This document shows, in pieces, positions 23,078-34,802 of a DNA stretch of 64,000 bases; position 1 is the stretch's first letter; every line of letters starts with the position of its first letter. A program made the position numbers and the translations under genes. This DNA comes from Prostheceraeus crozeri (taxonomy: Eukaryota > Platyhelminthes > Polycladida > Euryleptidae). Location of the stretch: contig CAJQUW010003470.1 of the NCBI GenBank assembly GCA_907163375.1, positions 62,001-126,000 on the forward strand, in the 5' to 3' direction. The notes beneath the pieces were generated by a model. That model did not search any database. It saw only the letters and a program-made list of their open reading frames with translations, and was not told the origin of the DNA.

Positions 23078-24631
23078 TATTAGGTTTTTTTTATTTTTTT
23101 AATTATTTGTCTATTAATTGTCAATTTATGTTTCTTATTTTGATTCTATAATGGCCCACACGCTGGCTCTATAAGAAAGTATACTAAACTACTTTACACA
23201 CTTACAATGTTATCCTCTTTTAATTTGATTAAGCTAATGACAAGTAACAGCAACTAACCGTTTTATAATTTCTATAAATTTAATAACCATTCAAATGTCA
23301 CATTATTACATATGCAAGTTAGTAACAACTTTTATCATCCAAAAACATATTTCTTCTGAAATGTTAATTAACAAGTCACCATTATTATCAATTATATTCT
23401 GGCACTTGGAATTCAGCATTTCGAATTCGTGTTCAACGATCTCCCTTGTCATTGTAGCCATGTTGACTGCTAGAAATCCATACAGATCATCTACTGTATT
23501 GAGAACTGTTCTAGAGCGCCTCATCTCAAGCATAGGAAAAATAGTTCTATCACAAAGGTTGGCATCGGGTGAGTAAGGTGACTGTTTGAGCGTTGTGATA
23601 TTTTTTCTTCTGAGTTTCTTTAGAGACATGAGGTCCAGCATTTTCTACAAATTGATTTTCTTTCTTGGATTAATTCATACGTATTGAATGATAAGAATGC
23701 CTCACTTAAAAAGTCACAATAAACAGTCGAATTTACAGTAATACCATCAAGGATTTTGAAGTAGGACAGACCATTGAAATTGAGAGCCATCAACACCAAG
23801 AACTTTTTATCGGATATGGTGCTTTTGGGAATTTGTTGTCGGTCACCATCACGAAGAACCCATGATAAACGTGTTTTTGAATTTCCCAAAGGTCTAGCGC
23901 AAGACCATTTTTCATCTGTTATTACCATGAATCGCATGATGTTTCATTAAATACTCGAATACTGATAATAATAAATACTCTATATTTTTTTTCGAAGCAT
24001 CTCTTCACAAAACATGATACGCTTTTGTTTATTTTATCGATATAATTCATATATCGGTAAAAAATGTGGCACCCATTTGTCAGATTTTGAGACGAAGCCG
24101 AGATCTTCAACGATAATACGATGCGCCGTGTCTTTTAATAAGCTATATCTTGCAGCTAGTTCTCGTATGGTTATCTTACCATTAAGTTCTTCGATATCAT
24201 TTTTATCAGTTCTTTGTGTGTTTTTCTTCTATCAGATTTTGCTCGTCCGCTACCTTATTTTCTTAAGAAATCCTCACGATCACCTTCGGCGTATTCTTTT
24301 GCAATAGCCTAAACTCTATGAAGAATTATTACGTTGCCCCAAGCAACTGTTGTGATATTGTGCATTTCTGTACACTTCATTCCATTGCGTCGTAGTGATT
24401 CAATAAGTAAATTACAGTCTCCAGTCTCCATCTTTGCTGGAGTTGACCTTCACCCTCATTGTGATTTGACAATCAAACCAAAAACATCAATTCTCTAGCT
24501 GTTTTTGTATTCTATGCGAATAAACTTGATTATCCTAGCAATACTTACATATCATTGCACTATGAAACATAAAAATATATTCAAAATTAATTTTGAAATA
24601 AAAACGCCGTTTTTTCTGCGACAACCCAATA
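23078..24631 (-). mobile_element. mariner-like DNA transposon, minus orientation
   Basis: The inner sequence encodes a broken mariner-like transposase on the minus strand. The left end reads TATTAGGTTTTT (23078 on), and the right end read on the minus strand from 24631 reads TATTGGGTTGTCGCAG. Their first nine bases match at eight positions, and both start with the TA target. The ~1.55 kb between them agrees with a full-length mariner. Similarity decays quickly inward, so the terminal repeats are short. Confidence 0.65.
23306..24440 (-). pseudogene. mariner-like transposase, frameshifted
   Basis: Pieces in N-to-C order on the minus strand: ITIRELAARYSLLKDTAHRI and VEDLGFVSKSDKW (about 24070-24180), the DNA-binding helices; TDEKWSCARPLGNSKTRLSW (from 23920), with the first catalytic Asp in TDEKW; SDKKFLVLMALNFNGLSYF; then VENAGPHVSKETQ (about 23605-23645), where DNARPH is expected, so the second Asp has become Glu; after a frameshift, LKQSPYSPDANLCDR (about 23540-23590) with the third-Asp block; and a C-terminus ending CQNIIDNNGDLL. 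At least three frame changes and stops near the N-terminus make it inactive. Confidence 0.8.
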
Positions 24632-24689
24632 TGTGAGCGCAGTTTTAAAGACAAGTTAACACAAAAGTTCAATCATCGGACAATCTCCA

Positions 24690-25700
24690 CGCAGTACGGA
24701 TAAGTGGATAATCTAGCTCTCCTGACGGCGAATGGTAGTTGGTCCCATGTTGAAAACACCCTCAACGAGGATGTGTAATTGCTGCACGACTACTTGACTA
24801 CGTCGCGCTTGAAAATGAGCACTGAAAAAAGTTACGACTGCCTTCCATCTGAACAACAACGATAGCAAACATAAGCTAACAATAACTGCGAATGGATCCG
24901 TACTACCGAACACCGAACATCCCTACTTATTTGTGTGTGACCCTCGATCGCACACTAACCTATACAATGCACCTCCAGAAGACACAAAGGAAGATAAGTT
25001 CGAGAAATGGATTACTACCATCGCTGGTGAGCAGCAGCTGGGGAACATGTCCTTCGACGTTGCGAACAGGCGCTCTAGCACTAGTGTACAGTACGGCCGA
25101 GTACGCATCTCCAGTATGGTGTCGCAGTGCTCACACGAGGATCATCGACTCAACGCTCAACGAGACAATGAGGATCATCATAGGCTGTCTGCGCCCGACC
25201 GAAGCGATCTTCCTCCCGGTCCTCTCGGGTATTGCGCCACCCGAAATTCGGTGAGAGTCGCATGTCATGAGTCTCGCAACAAAAGCCAAGCCAAACCAAC
25301 ATCACCTCCTCCATCATCGTATCACCAACTCAGCAGCTTAAATCACGATGGCCTTTCTCATCGTCCCGCCTCCTCCGCGACGGTTTTGACATTTTGAAGA
25401 TGTGGAATAAACAAGTCAACGACAGTCCCCTTTTTCTAAAGTTTGCCTGCCCAGCTCCAAATCAATCGCTGCTACCCGGAGCCGACCTCCCTCGAAAGCA
25501 ATGGGTCTGACTGAACCGACTCCGCTCCAACACCCTCGCGAGGCTGCAACCCTCCACCGATGGAGTTTTCGACAGTGCGCCTCCTGTGCATGTGGTCATC
25601 CAGCTCAAACAATGGACCACATAATCTCACAATGCTGAGTCCACGGATCTTCTGGTGACCCGCGCCTCCTTCGTGATCCTGATATTGGCTTGAGAAATTG
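24690..25700 (+). pseudogene. jockey-like LINE fragment: RT palm end, thumb and C-terminal zinc knuckle
   Basis: Begins at the RT motif C region (DNLALLTANGSWS, in place of YADDLALL), then continues with KLTITANGSV, a VTLDRTLTYTMHLQ block (motif E region), and a well preserved stretch LALVYSTAEYASPVWCRSAH, IIGCLRPTEAIFLPVLSGIA (24892-25254). Near 25560-25630 a CCHC knuckle is readable: CASCACGHPAQTMDHIISQC. This arrangement is characteristic of the C-terminus of jockey-type LINE reverse transcriptases. Several stops and frameshifts occur. A second copy of the same family lies at 36.1-36.9 kb. Confidence 0.8.
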
Positions 25701-25756
25701 CCTATAAGAGCTAAAATTGAACTTTAAATTTGTGTGTTTGGCAAACGAATATACAT

Positions 25757-25825
25757 TGTGATGGATTGTGTGTTAATTTCTATGACTTTAATTGACCGTG
25801 TTTTTCTTTTTAAATCTAAATTGGT
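25757..25825 (+). repeat. 5' LTR of the BEL/Pao element, with internal deletion
   Basis: TGTGATGGATTGTG, then GACTTTAATTGAC and AAATCTAAATTGG, are shared with the 3' LTR. About 31 bases present in the 3' copy (between GACTTTAATTGAC and CGTGT) are missing here. The 3' edge is set by where similarity stops. Confidence 0.7.
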
Positions 25826-26207
25826 TGCTGTTGTCCACGTAAGGAATGTAAAATCAGCTGTTCGACAATCCAAATCGATTTTAACGTCGCAAATCCGAAC
25901 GGTAGAACATCCGACGGGAAGCTAAGAGCCTCTTACCTCTTGACTGGGCCTCAAGTCATTATTTCCTCTATCCATTCCTCACATCTAGTTGGTGCCGCGA
26001 ACCAACTAGGTGGTACGATTTTGAACCTCGTAGAAGACGAAAATCTAGCTGAGTGTGAAATCGAAGAACAAGAGAGATTGACCTGGACTCCCTTCGACTT
26101 GAAACTGCACCGAGTGACACTTCTACCTCTTCATCGAATTCTGGGATAGAAGGCCTGCCTAGGATATGTCGCCCGACCTTTAGTGGTGACTATCTATCCT
26201 AGCGACC

Positions 26208-26520
26208 TTTCTATGACCAATTTAACGCCACTGTGCATAACAGGAATATTCCAGGCGTGCAAAAGTTTACGTATCTAATGTCTGCACTCCGTGTAGAGGC
26301 TTGCGATGCAATCCGCGGCATTCCATGTACGTCAGAGAACTATCCATCAGTGTTGAAAATGCTCAAAGATCGATTCGGTGATCCCTCTCTGTTAATCAGC
26401 TTGTATGCAGACCGCCTAGTGAAACTTATTTCGGTTAAAGACAATGACATTTCTTCCTTCCGAAATATGATAACAAACTTCGAATCACACTTCAGAGAAA
26501 TTACTCAATTAATTGATTGA
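26208..26520 (+). pseudogene. BEL/Pao gag fragment (DUF1759-like)
   Basis: An open stretch reads NIPGVQKFTYLMSALRVEA, then IRGIPCTSENYPSVLKMLKD and RFGDP, the signature of the DUF1759 capsid-like region of BEL/Pao gag: a VQKF.YL motif, alanine-rich helix, NY..VL..L..RFG. It forms the capsid in intact elements. The upstream part (from 25757) and the zinc knuckles are lost or unreadable, and the frame ends in a stop at 26518-26520. Confidence 0.75.
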
Positions 26521-26699
26521 AAGTGCTGACTACCTCTACAACTGCTGCTACCTCCACTTCTGTGCATGGACTTCTCCTTGCTCCCCTTCTGACCGGTAAG
26601 CCGCCTTCTACGATGAGTCAGCTTGAATGGACCCGACGCTCCAGGTCTCCCAAAGAGAAGCTCGACTTGAACAAACTGCTTGTAGGTTGCTGCCAAGCT

Positions 26700-28410
26700 A
26701 ATATCAGTGCCGACCATCTGCAGTCCAACTCGCACTCTGCCTCGTGATAAGCTCATTGAAATTCAGAAGCGATTTCCGCAGATCCAGTTCGCCGATTATA
26801 CAAACGAAGATCCCGCTATTGATATTCTCCTAGGTATGGATGCCATTCCTCAAATACGTTTATGCAAAGACCGTGTTCTAACCCATGAACGGTTGCCTCC
26901 CACACCGTCAATATTTGGCTATGTAATTGGTGGTACGATTGCATCTACTTGTCCTAACAATTCTCTTATCTCCATCGTCAAGAGTCTACGAGCTTCCTCC
27001 TCCCTTGATGACGATTCTAAGCTCTGGGAGCTTGAATGTATCGGGATCGAATCTCCTCCATTACCTGACAGTGAATCATACAGAATCATACAGTGAGACC
27101 TTCGAAGATTACCTCAAGCTTGGAATTTTAGAACCAGCCTCCGAAGATGGTGGAAATTTCATCGCATCACGCTGTTTACCAAAACGGAAAACAGAGGATC
27201 GTTTATTACGCCTCCGCGAAGCCATGGAAAGGTCCGTCTCTCAACGACTGTCTTCAACGGACGTCAAATCTCCTATCTGACTTGGCCGCCATCCTCCTCC
27301 GGGGGTTTCGTTGCCATCGATACCCCCTAGTGACAGATGTGGAGAAGACTTTCTTGATGATAAGCGTCAGACTGAGGATCGAATTTACTTGAAGATTGTG
27401 TGGTTCGATAAACTTAACCGCAAACAAGTGAGCCAATTCGCACGCGTTCCTTTTGGTCTTTAATGAGGAACTTACCTCCTACTCGAAGTTCTCCGAGTTC
27501 ATCTGACTACGCCACCCGATTCTTCAATGTGAAGCTTCGCAATGACCTCTACATGGACGATGTCGTCTCTGGAGACGATACTGTGCCTAATGTCACTCAG
27601 TTTAAAGAATTCGCCCAATCCAATTCGCTGAATCAGGAATGAATCTTCAGAAGTTCCTGTCAACCACTAACTTAATGAAGACATGGACATATGAGCCACA
27701 TCCAAACTCTCGCAAAGTGCTTGGCCTTTATTGGACTCCATCTACTGACAGCTTATCCATCTCCTTGCGCCTATCACCTGCGACTACTCGTCGTCAAGCA
27801 ACCTCCGCAGTAGCTCAACTATTCGATTCACTTGGTTTAGCGTCGCCGAGGAAACAGGCCTCGAATATTTTTGCAGTCTTTGGAGATCGTGCGACGATTG
27901 GGATGCGCCTCTCTCTCCTCAAAGGATCAAGAAGAAAACAACTGTCTTCAAGAAGATTCGATTGACAGTGCGATTTGTGCGCCCCGCCACGTGCCACTCA
28001 GCTCAGACTCATAACTCCACATCTACGCTGATGCCTCTAAGATGGCCTCCGCTACCTGCGTTTATCTGAAAACATATGATAGTGCTTTCCTCCTATATTC
28101 GCGAGCTCGAGTTGCTCCTCTGAAGCCTTGCTTGACTCCTCCTCGTCTCGAGCTGATGGCTTCACTTTTGGCTGCTCGAGGGCTGCGTTTTGTCAAGGAA
28201 AGTCAGCCATTATCGTCACTTCGTGCTCAGTTGTGCTCCGATTCTATGATCCGCAAGCCATCTTCAGACGTGCTTGTTCGAAACAGGGTGAAGGAGATCC
28301 TGACCATTACCAGCCCGCACGATTGGAGTCACGTCTCAGGAGAACTCAATCCAGCCGATTTGCCCAGCCGTGGAATGAACGCCATCGATCTTCCTACCTC
28401 CCACACATGA
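26700..28410 (+). pseudogene. BEL/Pao pol fragments: protease edge, RT, A17 peptidase-like region, RNase H
   Basis: In order: ILLGMDAIPQIRL and PSIFGYVIGGTI (26810-26940), the end of the DUF1758 aspartic protease region; QNGKQRIVYYASAKPWKGPS then LNDCLQRTSNLLSDLAAILL and VTDVEKTFL (27170-27360), RT motifs with the motif-A Asp; LKIVWFDKLNRKQ and FARVPFGL (27390-27460); LYMDDVVSGDD (about 27548-27580), the catalytic YMDD, intact; KVLGLYWTPSTDSLSIS (27710-27765), the Pao A17 region; and YADASKMASATCVYL, RVAPLKPCLTPPRLELMASL (28024-28170), the RNase H region. It ends with NRVKEIL and ELNPADLPSRG. Frameshifts and stops separate the pieces. Confidence 0.8.
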
Positions 28411-28419
28411 TTTAATAGT

Positions 28420-29004
28420 CCGTTGTACCATCAAGATTGTCCTCAACTATCTTCAACAATCACCGTTCGAGATGAGTCGTCCCCGACAACCACTAATTCG
28501 GTTGAAAATATGTTTCCTATATACAGATATGGTTCCTTGCGCAAAGCAGTTCGAGTTGCCGCGTGGGTCAAACGATTCATTGTAAACATCTCAACCGCCC
28601 AAAAACAAACTGGTTATCTTTCAGCGACAGAAGAAGACAATGGAATGACAATTCTCCTTCGCGATTGTCTAAGGTCGCATGGCTGGCGAGAATACTCTGC
28701 TCTCACAGGGGGAGCTGTCGTCCCAAACAATTCTCCCATCTTCGACGGGCGACCGGAATTGGACACAGAAAGGAATTATCTTCTGCAACCCCCGATATGG
28801 TGAGCCTCCACTGCCTTGGCTACTTCTACCCTCAACATTAGCCCGCCTGATTGTTTTTGATTTTCATCACAAACTTTACCAGATGGGCGTCAGTTCTACC
28901 ATCAATGACGTGGATCTCTTCTGCTGGACTCGTCGATGCCGACAATTTGTGAAGATAACTACTTCTTCGTGTACGAGTGTGGTTCTGATTAACTTCCGTT
29001 AATC
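28420..29004 (+). pseudogene. BEL/Pao integrase N-terminal part
   Basis: Weakly readable pieces of the pre-integrase region lead to HHKLYQMGVSSTIND and FCWTRRCRQFVK (about 28865-28955). These resemble the His-His half and following RxRxFW..RR..VK motif of the BEL integrase zinc domain. Only a few bases later the purine tract and 3' LTR begin, so the DDE catalytic core has been deleted. Confidence 0.6.
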
Positions 29005-29015
29005 AAGAGGGAGGA
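29005..29015 (+). other. Polypurine tract of the BEL/Pao element
   Basis: AAGAGGGAGGA lies immediately before the TG that starts the 3' LTR, the position where LTR elements prime second-strand synthesis. Confidence 0.75.
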
Positions 29016-29118
29016 TGTGATGGATTGTGTTTGTTAATTTCTGTGACTTTAATTGACCTTAACTTTTTTGTCTGCTTTGTCTGAAGCTACGTGTGTTTCT
29101 CTTTACATCTAAATTGGG
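29016..29118 (+). repeat. 3' LTR of the BEL/Pao element
   Basis: 103 bases starting TGTGATGGATTGTG. The end is placed before TACAT (29119-29123), which equals the five bases before the 5' LTR. The terminus reads TTGGG, not the usual CA, so either the end has mutated or the LTR extended further in the ancestor. Confidence 0.65.
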
Positions 29119-29197
29119 TACATCTAAATGTCAGACAAACCATTTTGTCGATTGCACGCGCATGGAAGGCACTATTGTTTGACGGATGCGAAGGTCT

Positions 29198-29997
29198 ATA
29201 ACCTCAACACTTTCGAACTTCAAATCTATTGTTTGTGATATAATCGGTTCTGCTGACGAAATTTAGCAATTCCGAATGCGTTTTGATAACTACAACATGC
29301 TGAACTCAGAAATGTTCCCAGATTGACGTTAATATCTAGGTGGTTGGTCTGTCAAAACTCAAAGTCGCGCGATTTCCAGGAGAATTCTTGTGACAATTTA
29401 TCCGCTTTTAAAACGAGAGACGTGCGTGGAAAGTTCCATAGGCTGCAATGTTACCCTGGAATCCGCACGACCATGCTAATGTCTTCGATGGACACAGCTT
29501 CCCAATTATCTCTGTTGGCCATTGTTTCAAGGAAAGGGGATAGTGAACTGTGAAGGCAAAACATTCTCTCCATGATGGACGCCATGAGCGCCATCAATTT
29601 CTGCATACTGTGGGGATCAGTTTTCTGTATGGATCACCAAAATCTGACCACTGAGGCTGAGAACGAGGTCAAAATGTAAATTGGTGATAATAACTGACTT
29701 CAGTCACTGTCGTTAGCAAGCACATTAGCTACAACATTGATTGATTTATACGAACTTCGAGAACATCAACACTTTGGAAATCAAAGATGTTCTTCCATAT
29801 TGAATCGGTTCTACTTGACGAAAATTAACATTTCGGAATGCGTTTTAGTCACCACATCATGCTGAACTTAGAAATGTTCTCAGTTTGACATGATGTTAAA
29901 GATCGCTGGTCGATCAAAAACGAAAATTGCGCGATTTACTCGCGGCTAAATGAAAACGCCCGACACGTGTGAAAAACTCCATAGGCTGTAATGTTAA
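29198..29997 (+). repeat. Imperfect direct duplication of ~230 bp of unknown origin
   Basis: The segment near 29198-29453 recurs near 29766-29997. Shared blocks include CATCAACACTTT-like starts, AATCGGTTCT, CGGAATGCGTTTT, CATGCTGAACT, AGAAATGTTC, GCGCGATTT and TCCATAGGCTG. No coding potential is visible. The first copy begins about 75 bases after the BEL 3' LTR. Confidence 0.7.
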
Positions 29998-32974
29998 ACG
30001 TCCGCGCTGCAAAAAGTCTCATGTGTGAAATAGCCTTTACTGCCGTTTTGTTGGGCGTCTAAGACATTGGGATGCTGATCCTATTTCCATCTGCATGGGG
30101 TAAGAGAACATTTTAAGCGGACTACGCATGTCAAATGCATGAAGACCTCACAACAGAGCTTTACAAAATTACCTCGGATCTCTCTTGAAAAGATATGGAA
30201 TTTGATTGTCATTTCATATATAGAATTAACTTCCTTTGTAAAAACTAAGGAGACAATGCAGCGATTTCCCCTGCTACTGTAGAACATTCTAAGAGAGAAC
30301 GCGATTAAGTTGTGCAAAATTCCCATTATTCCCGTTTTAGAAACTGCAGGTTCTGTCAAATTATCATCCGCAATGAATTCAATTGCAAACAAGAACCGTA
30401 GCTATAATGCCCCAAATATGAGTACATTTTCAACGATGTCGGCAGACTTACGTATTTATCGATAGTTGACAATCTTGGATACTGCATGCTTGTATAAATT
30501 CAACCTGTCAAACGACACGCACGCCTATTGTTATGGGCTTTGACATATTAACTACAATATAAACTGCATTGCAACATTCTATGCTCGAATCAATATGTTT
30601 CAATACTATTCGGTAACAATATCCAAAAAATAATTTTCATTTTGTGTGGAGTGGAACATCTCTTCTATGTAAACTGCCAGGAGGAGTTTGTCCCACGGGA
30701 TCACAAAGCTAACTTTTCCTCCCGCAATTAACTTTTCCTGTGTAAAAAATCATAGAAGTGCATAAACAAGCTATGATTAGCCAGAGACTACCAAGATATC
30801 GATACAGTCCCTGGATTACCTCATTCATACATTTCGCGGTATACTCTTCAATTTCAGAATGAACAGTACACATCTATAGATCACAAAATGAAAAGCTATA
30901 TTCTTTCGTGAGGAAATAAACGTTTTCTCCCTTAGTTATCTGTCCATCCCTCGCTGCGCTGGGGCTGTCCAACATAGCTGCGAGAGGAAAAGTTGATATT
31001 TCCCCTCTTAAGAAAATAGCCATTTCCATAATTATTGCATCTCCAGTAAAATTCTAGGGAAATCCTTAATATGCGTCCACATTACATTGAGAGTTAGTAA
31101 ACGATCAAAAAAAAGTTCATTATAAAAAATCTATCTCTAAGTTGAACTCTATAAATCTTAACTTCTGCACATTACAACACTGCAACTGCATTCAGTTTCA
31201 TTTTCAAACTATTGGAAAGTCAGATTAACAAAATAATGATCTACAAATCTGCAACTAACTCAAAAGTGTCCAATAAGCAGCATGATTTCACACGTGGTAC
31301 GATGATAGCAGAAAAAAATTGCGTATTAACTATTAAGTAGTAAATCAGATTTATCTAAATCGTACGACTTACGTGCATAATAGGACGACAAACGCGCACA
31401 TTTAGCAGCCGAAGCTGTGATGAAATTGTGGAGAATTTAATTCTTTCTCCTTCCCATAATCTTCCACGAACTCCTGTTCTTTATGAGCAGTCTCATATTA
31501 CATCTTGCACTGCTCCCTTGATGAGATCAGTTCGCTAATCAATGTCTTTTTCATTAAGTTTTCTATTTTTCCTGAGTCACTGTTTCTGAAACACATGCTG
31601 ATATTTTAACTTTAAAATATATTCTTCATGATGAGGTCATTCTCAATCGCGGAAGGTGCGCTCAGTAACGATTGAGTATTTCAACATGATAATCACAAAT
31701 TTCGTGTAATTTGAAGACGAGAACTATCTCTAAAGGAGCTGATGATGTTATGAATAACACGCATGTCACAAATCCTAATTCCTAACACAAGAAGGAGCCA
31801 TATTACTCTAAAAAACTAGTGAATTTTAGTAAAATTATTGAAAAATAGTTATGTAGAAGAAATTACTTTAAATAACAGCAGGCATCCTATCTTTCAAGCT
31901 CGTTGACTCGTAATAATATGACTCTATACTAATGTGTTCACTTTTTAATTTTAGAACAAGTGGAAATCACAAGACTAGAACCATTCTTTCAGAAATTCAG
32001 TTAATTAGCCAATATTTCCAAAACTGTTCTATCACAAGTGATAAAAATCATAACTCTCATTTTGCTACACGTTGGTAATTCGCATGCAAACGTAGGTCAC
32101 ATCATGTTCTTTAGACATTCTAAAATGATACAATGTCGTATTTCCTTTGCCGCGGCGTCTATTACAATCGCCCACTTTTCAGTGTGATGTTTATATATTA
32201 GATGGCGAATATTTAAAATTTAGGTGGTGCGATTTTCCATCTGTGATATTTTCCTAAATGAATGACAACAATAATTACAGGAATATGACCTTCACATTTA
32301 TGTGAGAAGGGCTTAAAACTCATCCAGCATGCTTCTTGCTGCATTGCCGACAAGGTGTGGTGATTTCAACACTGACTGAACACGGTATGAGGCTAAATTT
32401 TTGGAATTATCGGCATGTGTATTGTGTGGTTTACTTCCCATGGTCACCTGCAGGCGGGGTTCACACTAAACTTGAGCATGATAACTCGGTGCTCGACCGT
32501 ACAGTATAGTAACAGCCAAGTACCATTAGTAACATTAAAACCATAGTAATCAAGCCACCATTAGCAGCATACAACTTGTAGTCTACATAGGTTACTTATT
32601 AGAAAAGGTGTTGCGCCATCTCTTCTAACATAAATCGTCCCCATACAAAGCATGATACAAAATCAGATGAAGAGTGCGTGACTGAGCGTGGCGCTTTTAT
32701 TACGCGATTTAGATGGGAATGGTCGTTTTTGTTCGACACGCTTTAAGATATACTCGCATATTTTGCATTTATTCGAATTAACTTCAGCACATTACCATGC
32801 CTGTAGGCTTTCTTGTCCCTCTTTCTATCAATAATGTAAGCATATTCATTACAAATGAGCAGAAGTTTATCTTTTGATGCTTTTTCCATCTTATCAAATC
32901 ATGAAGGCGAACTGATGAATATTGCAATTATGTTATCGAAAACATTCCACTCAAGAACAGATTTTCCTATCTGA
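29998..32974. other. 3-kb non-coding stretch
   Basis: No recognised gene or transposon. The minus-strand open frame 30081-30392 shows no domain, and no terminal repeats were found. Confidence 0.55.
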
Positions 32975-33190
32975 TTAAGATGTCCTCATCATAAACCTCT
33001 TCGCAAAGTATCAAGATTGCATTGGTCAGCAAAAGTGGTCTGGGAAAGCTGATTCCGAAGCTGGATAGTGCGAACAAAATAGCTTTCCGAGCGACTTACA
33101 GTACGTGCGCGTTCTAAGCTCACATGATAGCATGTGACTGCATTGGCTCTGTGCTTGCTTCTGGAGAAGATCCTAGGTAATAATGACAAA
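32975..33190 (-). pseudogene. 3' end of a jockey-like LINE ORF
   Basis: On the minus strand: PRIFSRSKHRANAV, then RTVSRSESYFVRTIQLRNQL and FADQCNLDTLRR, followed by a small deletion, then RFMMRTS and a stop (32975-32977). It matches, block for block, the better preserved fragment at 62.8-63.4 kb (RTLSFEKLFF, FSNQYNLDTFKRRVNRFLMG). This is the conserved end of LINE ORF2 proteins of the type RTxxFxxSFFxRTxxLWNSLP...YNLxxFKxRVN. Strongly 5' truncated. Confidence 0.65.
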
Positions 33191-34498
33191 AGATACTATC
33201 AGTACAGGCCAGCAAATATTACACTATCAATTTACCTAAAGTATTGTGCCAGTGAGTTCATGTTAAACATCACTGTATGAATTCATAATGCCTATGTTTG
33301 AAATTTGCTCATGAAGTCACTAACACAAAATATAAAAGCTGCATTACAAAGTCATCAAATAGTAAGCCTACATGTATACAATACTCGCATGCCAGTACAG
33401 TAGAAATGACTGAAAATTTGTCAATACACTAAACTTCATGCTCCTAAGAAGTTAGTGAACCATTACCAAGTTACATGTTATTCATTACCGAATCAATCGG
33501 CTTGCAGATGATACTTCAGGCACGTTACGCTAATTCTTTCAGTCTTTAATTTCAACTTGGATCTGGGTCCGCGGGTCTCGGGTCAACTTTGAGTCTGGGT
33601 GCAAGATTTTGATCCAATTATCATCTCTAGCTCAAATAGCATTTAGCCTATACATTTTCATATAATAAGCAGAGATCTGCAAGATGATTGATACATTATC
33701 TGTGTTATAAAATCATTGCTGTGACCTGCATAACGTATGACTGATCATCTGAGTTTGTATTTGATAAGATCATTACATACTCACTCAATTTAAATTTCAT
33801 GAAATTTTGACATTATGATAGTCTTCAAAACTGACGTCAAAATTCTTAAAATCAGATACACTATGCACTAGATGGGAACCAGCCAAACAAAAATCCAGGT
33901 CAGCTGTCGGTATCCATCTCTGCCTTGAAATGCTACGAATTCGGTTCGATAAGGTGAAAGATATAGACAAGTGTAAATATGCATGATGAACTTGTACTTA
34001 CTAATGACAGTTTTGAGCGGATAGCCTTTCCAGGGACTTGTCGGATATACTCGTATGGGGAAAGTAATACCTGAAAGCAAACACAATAGAATGTTATTAC
34101 ATAAGACTCAGCGGTAATATATCATGATTATACCGTATGTGCACAAGAATGAACAGTTCGATATTTAGCAAACGGAAATATATTCACGTTTTAATCGGTA
34201 GCGCATTCCTACAGACATCAATCCGAGGATTCTCCTTTCCTCGCATTGTCATATCAAACAGGACACAATTTTTTTGACGAATATCCTTTTTCATAATAAT
34301 AGATTTATCGCAAGTTGTTTTATCGTAGATTGTCAAGTGTGGCCCACGTCCTCTTCCAGAAAATTTGAAGAATCATTTCATTTTAGACATCTGCAGAGTT
34401 ATGCTGAAAATTGATTTTATTTTCCAATTATATATTTCAAGTCTAAATTGTAAATTTGGATTTCATATTGATGATTTCATTTACTATGATTGATTACA
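33191..34498. other. Non-coding stretch
   Basis: AT-rich; the open frame 33868-34086 on the minus strand has no recognisable domain. Nothing else seen. Confidence 0.5.
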
Positions 34499-34690
34499 GC
34501 ATTGGTAGAAGCTGTTGTTGAAACCTTTAATACCCTGATTGAACACTTCGACAAACGATTCCAAGATTTCCAGCACTTTGAGAAAAGCTTCAATATAATC
34601 AATGTTCCGCAGACGGTAACTATATAAGAAGCAGATGAAGCTCTACAACTTGAATTGTGTGACTTATGAAGTCATCAGTTTTTGCTAACT
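34499..34690 (+). pseudogene. Fragment resembling a hAT transposase of the GTF2IRD2/ZBED type, or an exon
   Basis: The frame reads FNTLIEHFDKRFQDFQHFEK, then SFNIINVPQTV, a stop, and ALQLELCDL. A helical FxxRFxDFxxxE segment followed shortly by LQLELxDLQ is a recognisable stretch of hAT transposases related to the GTF2IRD2 and ZBED5 proteins. Alternatively 34501-34615 could be an exon: it follows TTGATTACAG and ends before GTAACT. The LQLELCDL motif continuing past that donor, plus the two stops, favours a dead transposon piece. Confidence 0.45.
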
Positions 34691-34802
34691 AAAACTACTC
34701 TGCCAATTAATCAAGCTTGACTTAAGTCTGACTGAAAATACTTCACCTCAAACCCTGAGGCTATTGACTGATGTCTATGCCTTCGCATTCATCATGGAGC
34801 TC

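Larger units (their letters stand above)
25757..29118 (+). mobile_element. BEL/Pao LTR retrotransposon, internally deleted
   Basis: Two related LTR copies (both beginning TGTGATGGATTGTG) enclose gag, protease, RT, RNase H and integrase fragments in BEL/Pao order. A purine-rich tract AAGAGGGAGGA (29005-29015) abuts the 3' LTR, as expected for plus-strand priming. TACAT flanks the whole element (25752-25756 and 29119-29123), a plausible 5-bp target duplication. At 3.4 kb it is about half the usual length; the integrase core and much of gag and RT are gone. Every reading frame is broken. Confidence 0.85.

Noticed and set aside
25985-26003. GTTGGTGCCGCGAACCAAC as a primer-binding site of the BEL element
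   Set aside because: It starts with TGGTGCC-like sequence but lies ~160 bases inside the 5' LTR end and is itself a small hairpin; a primer site should directly follow the LTR.
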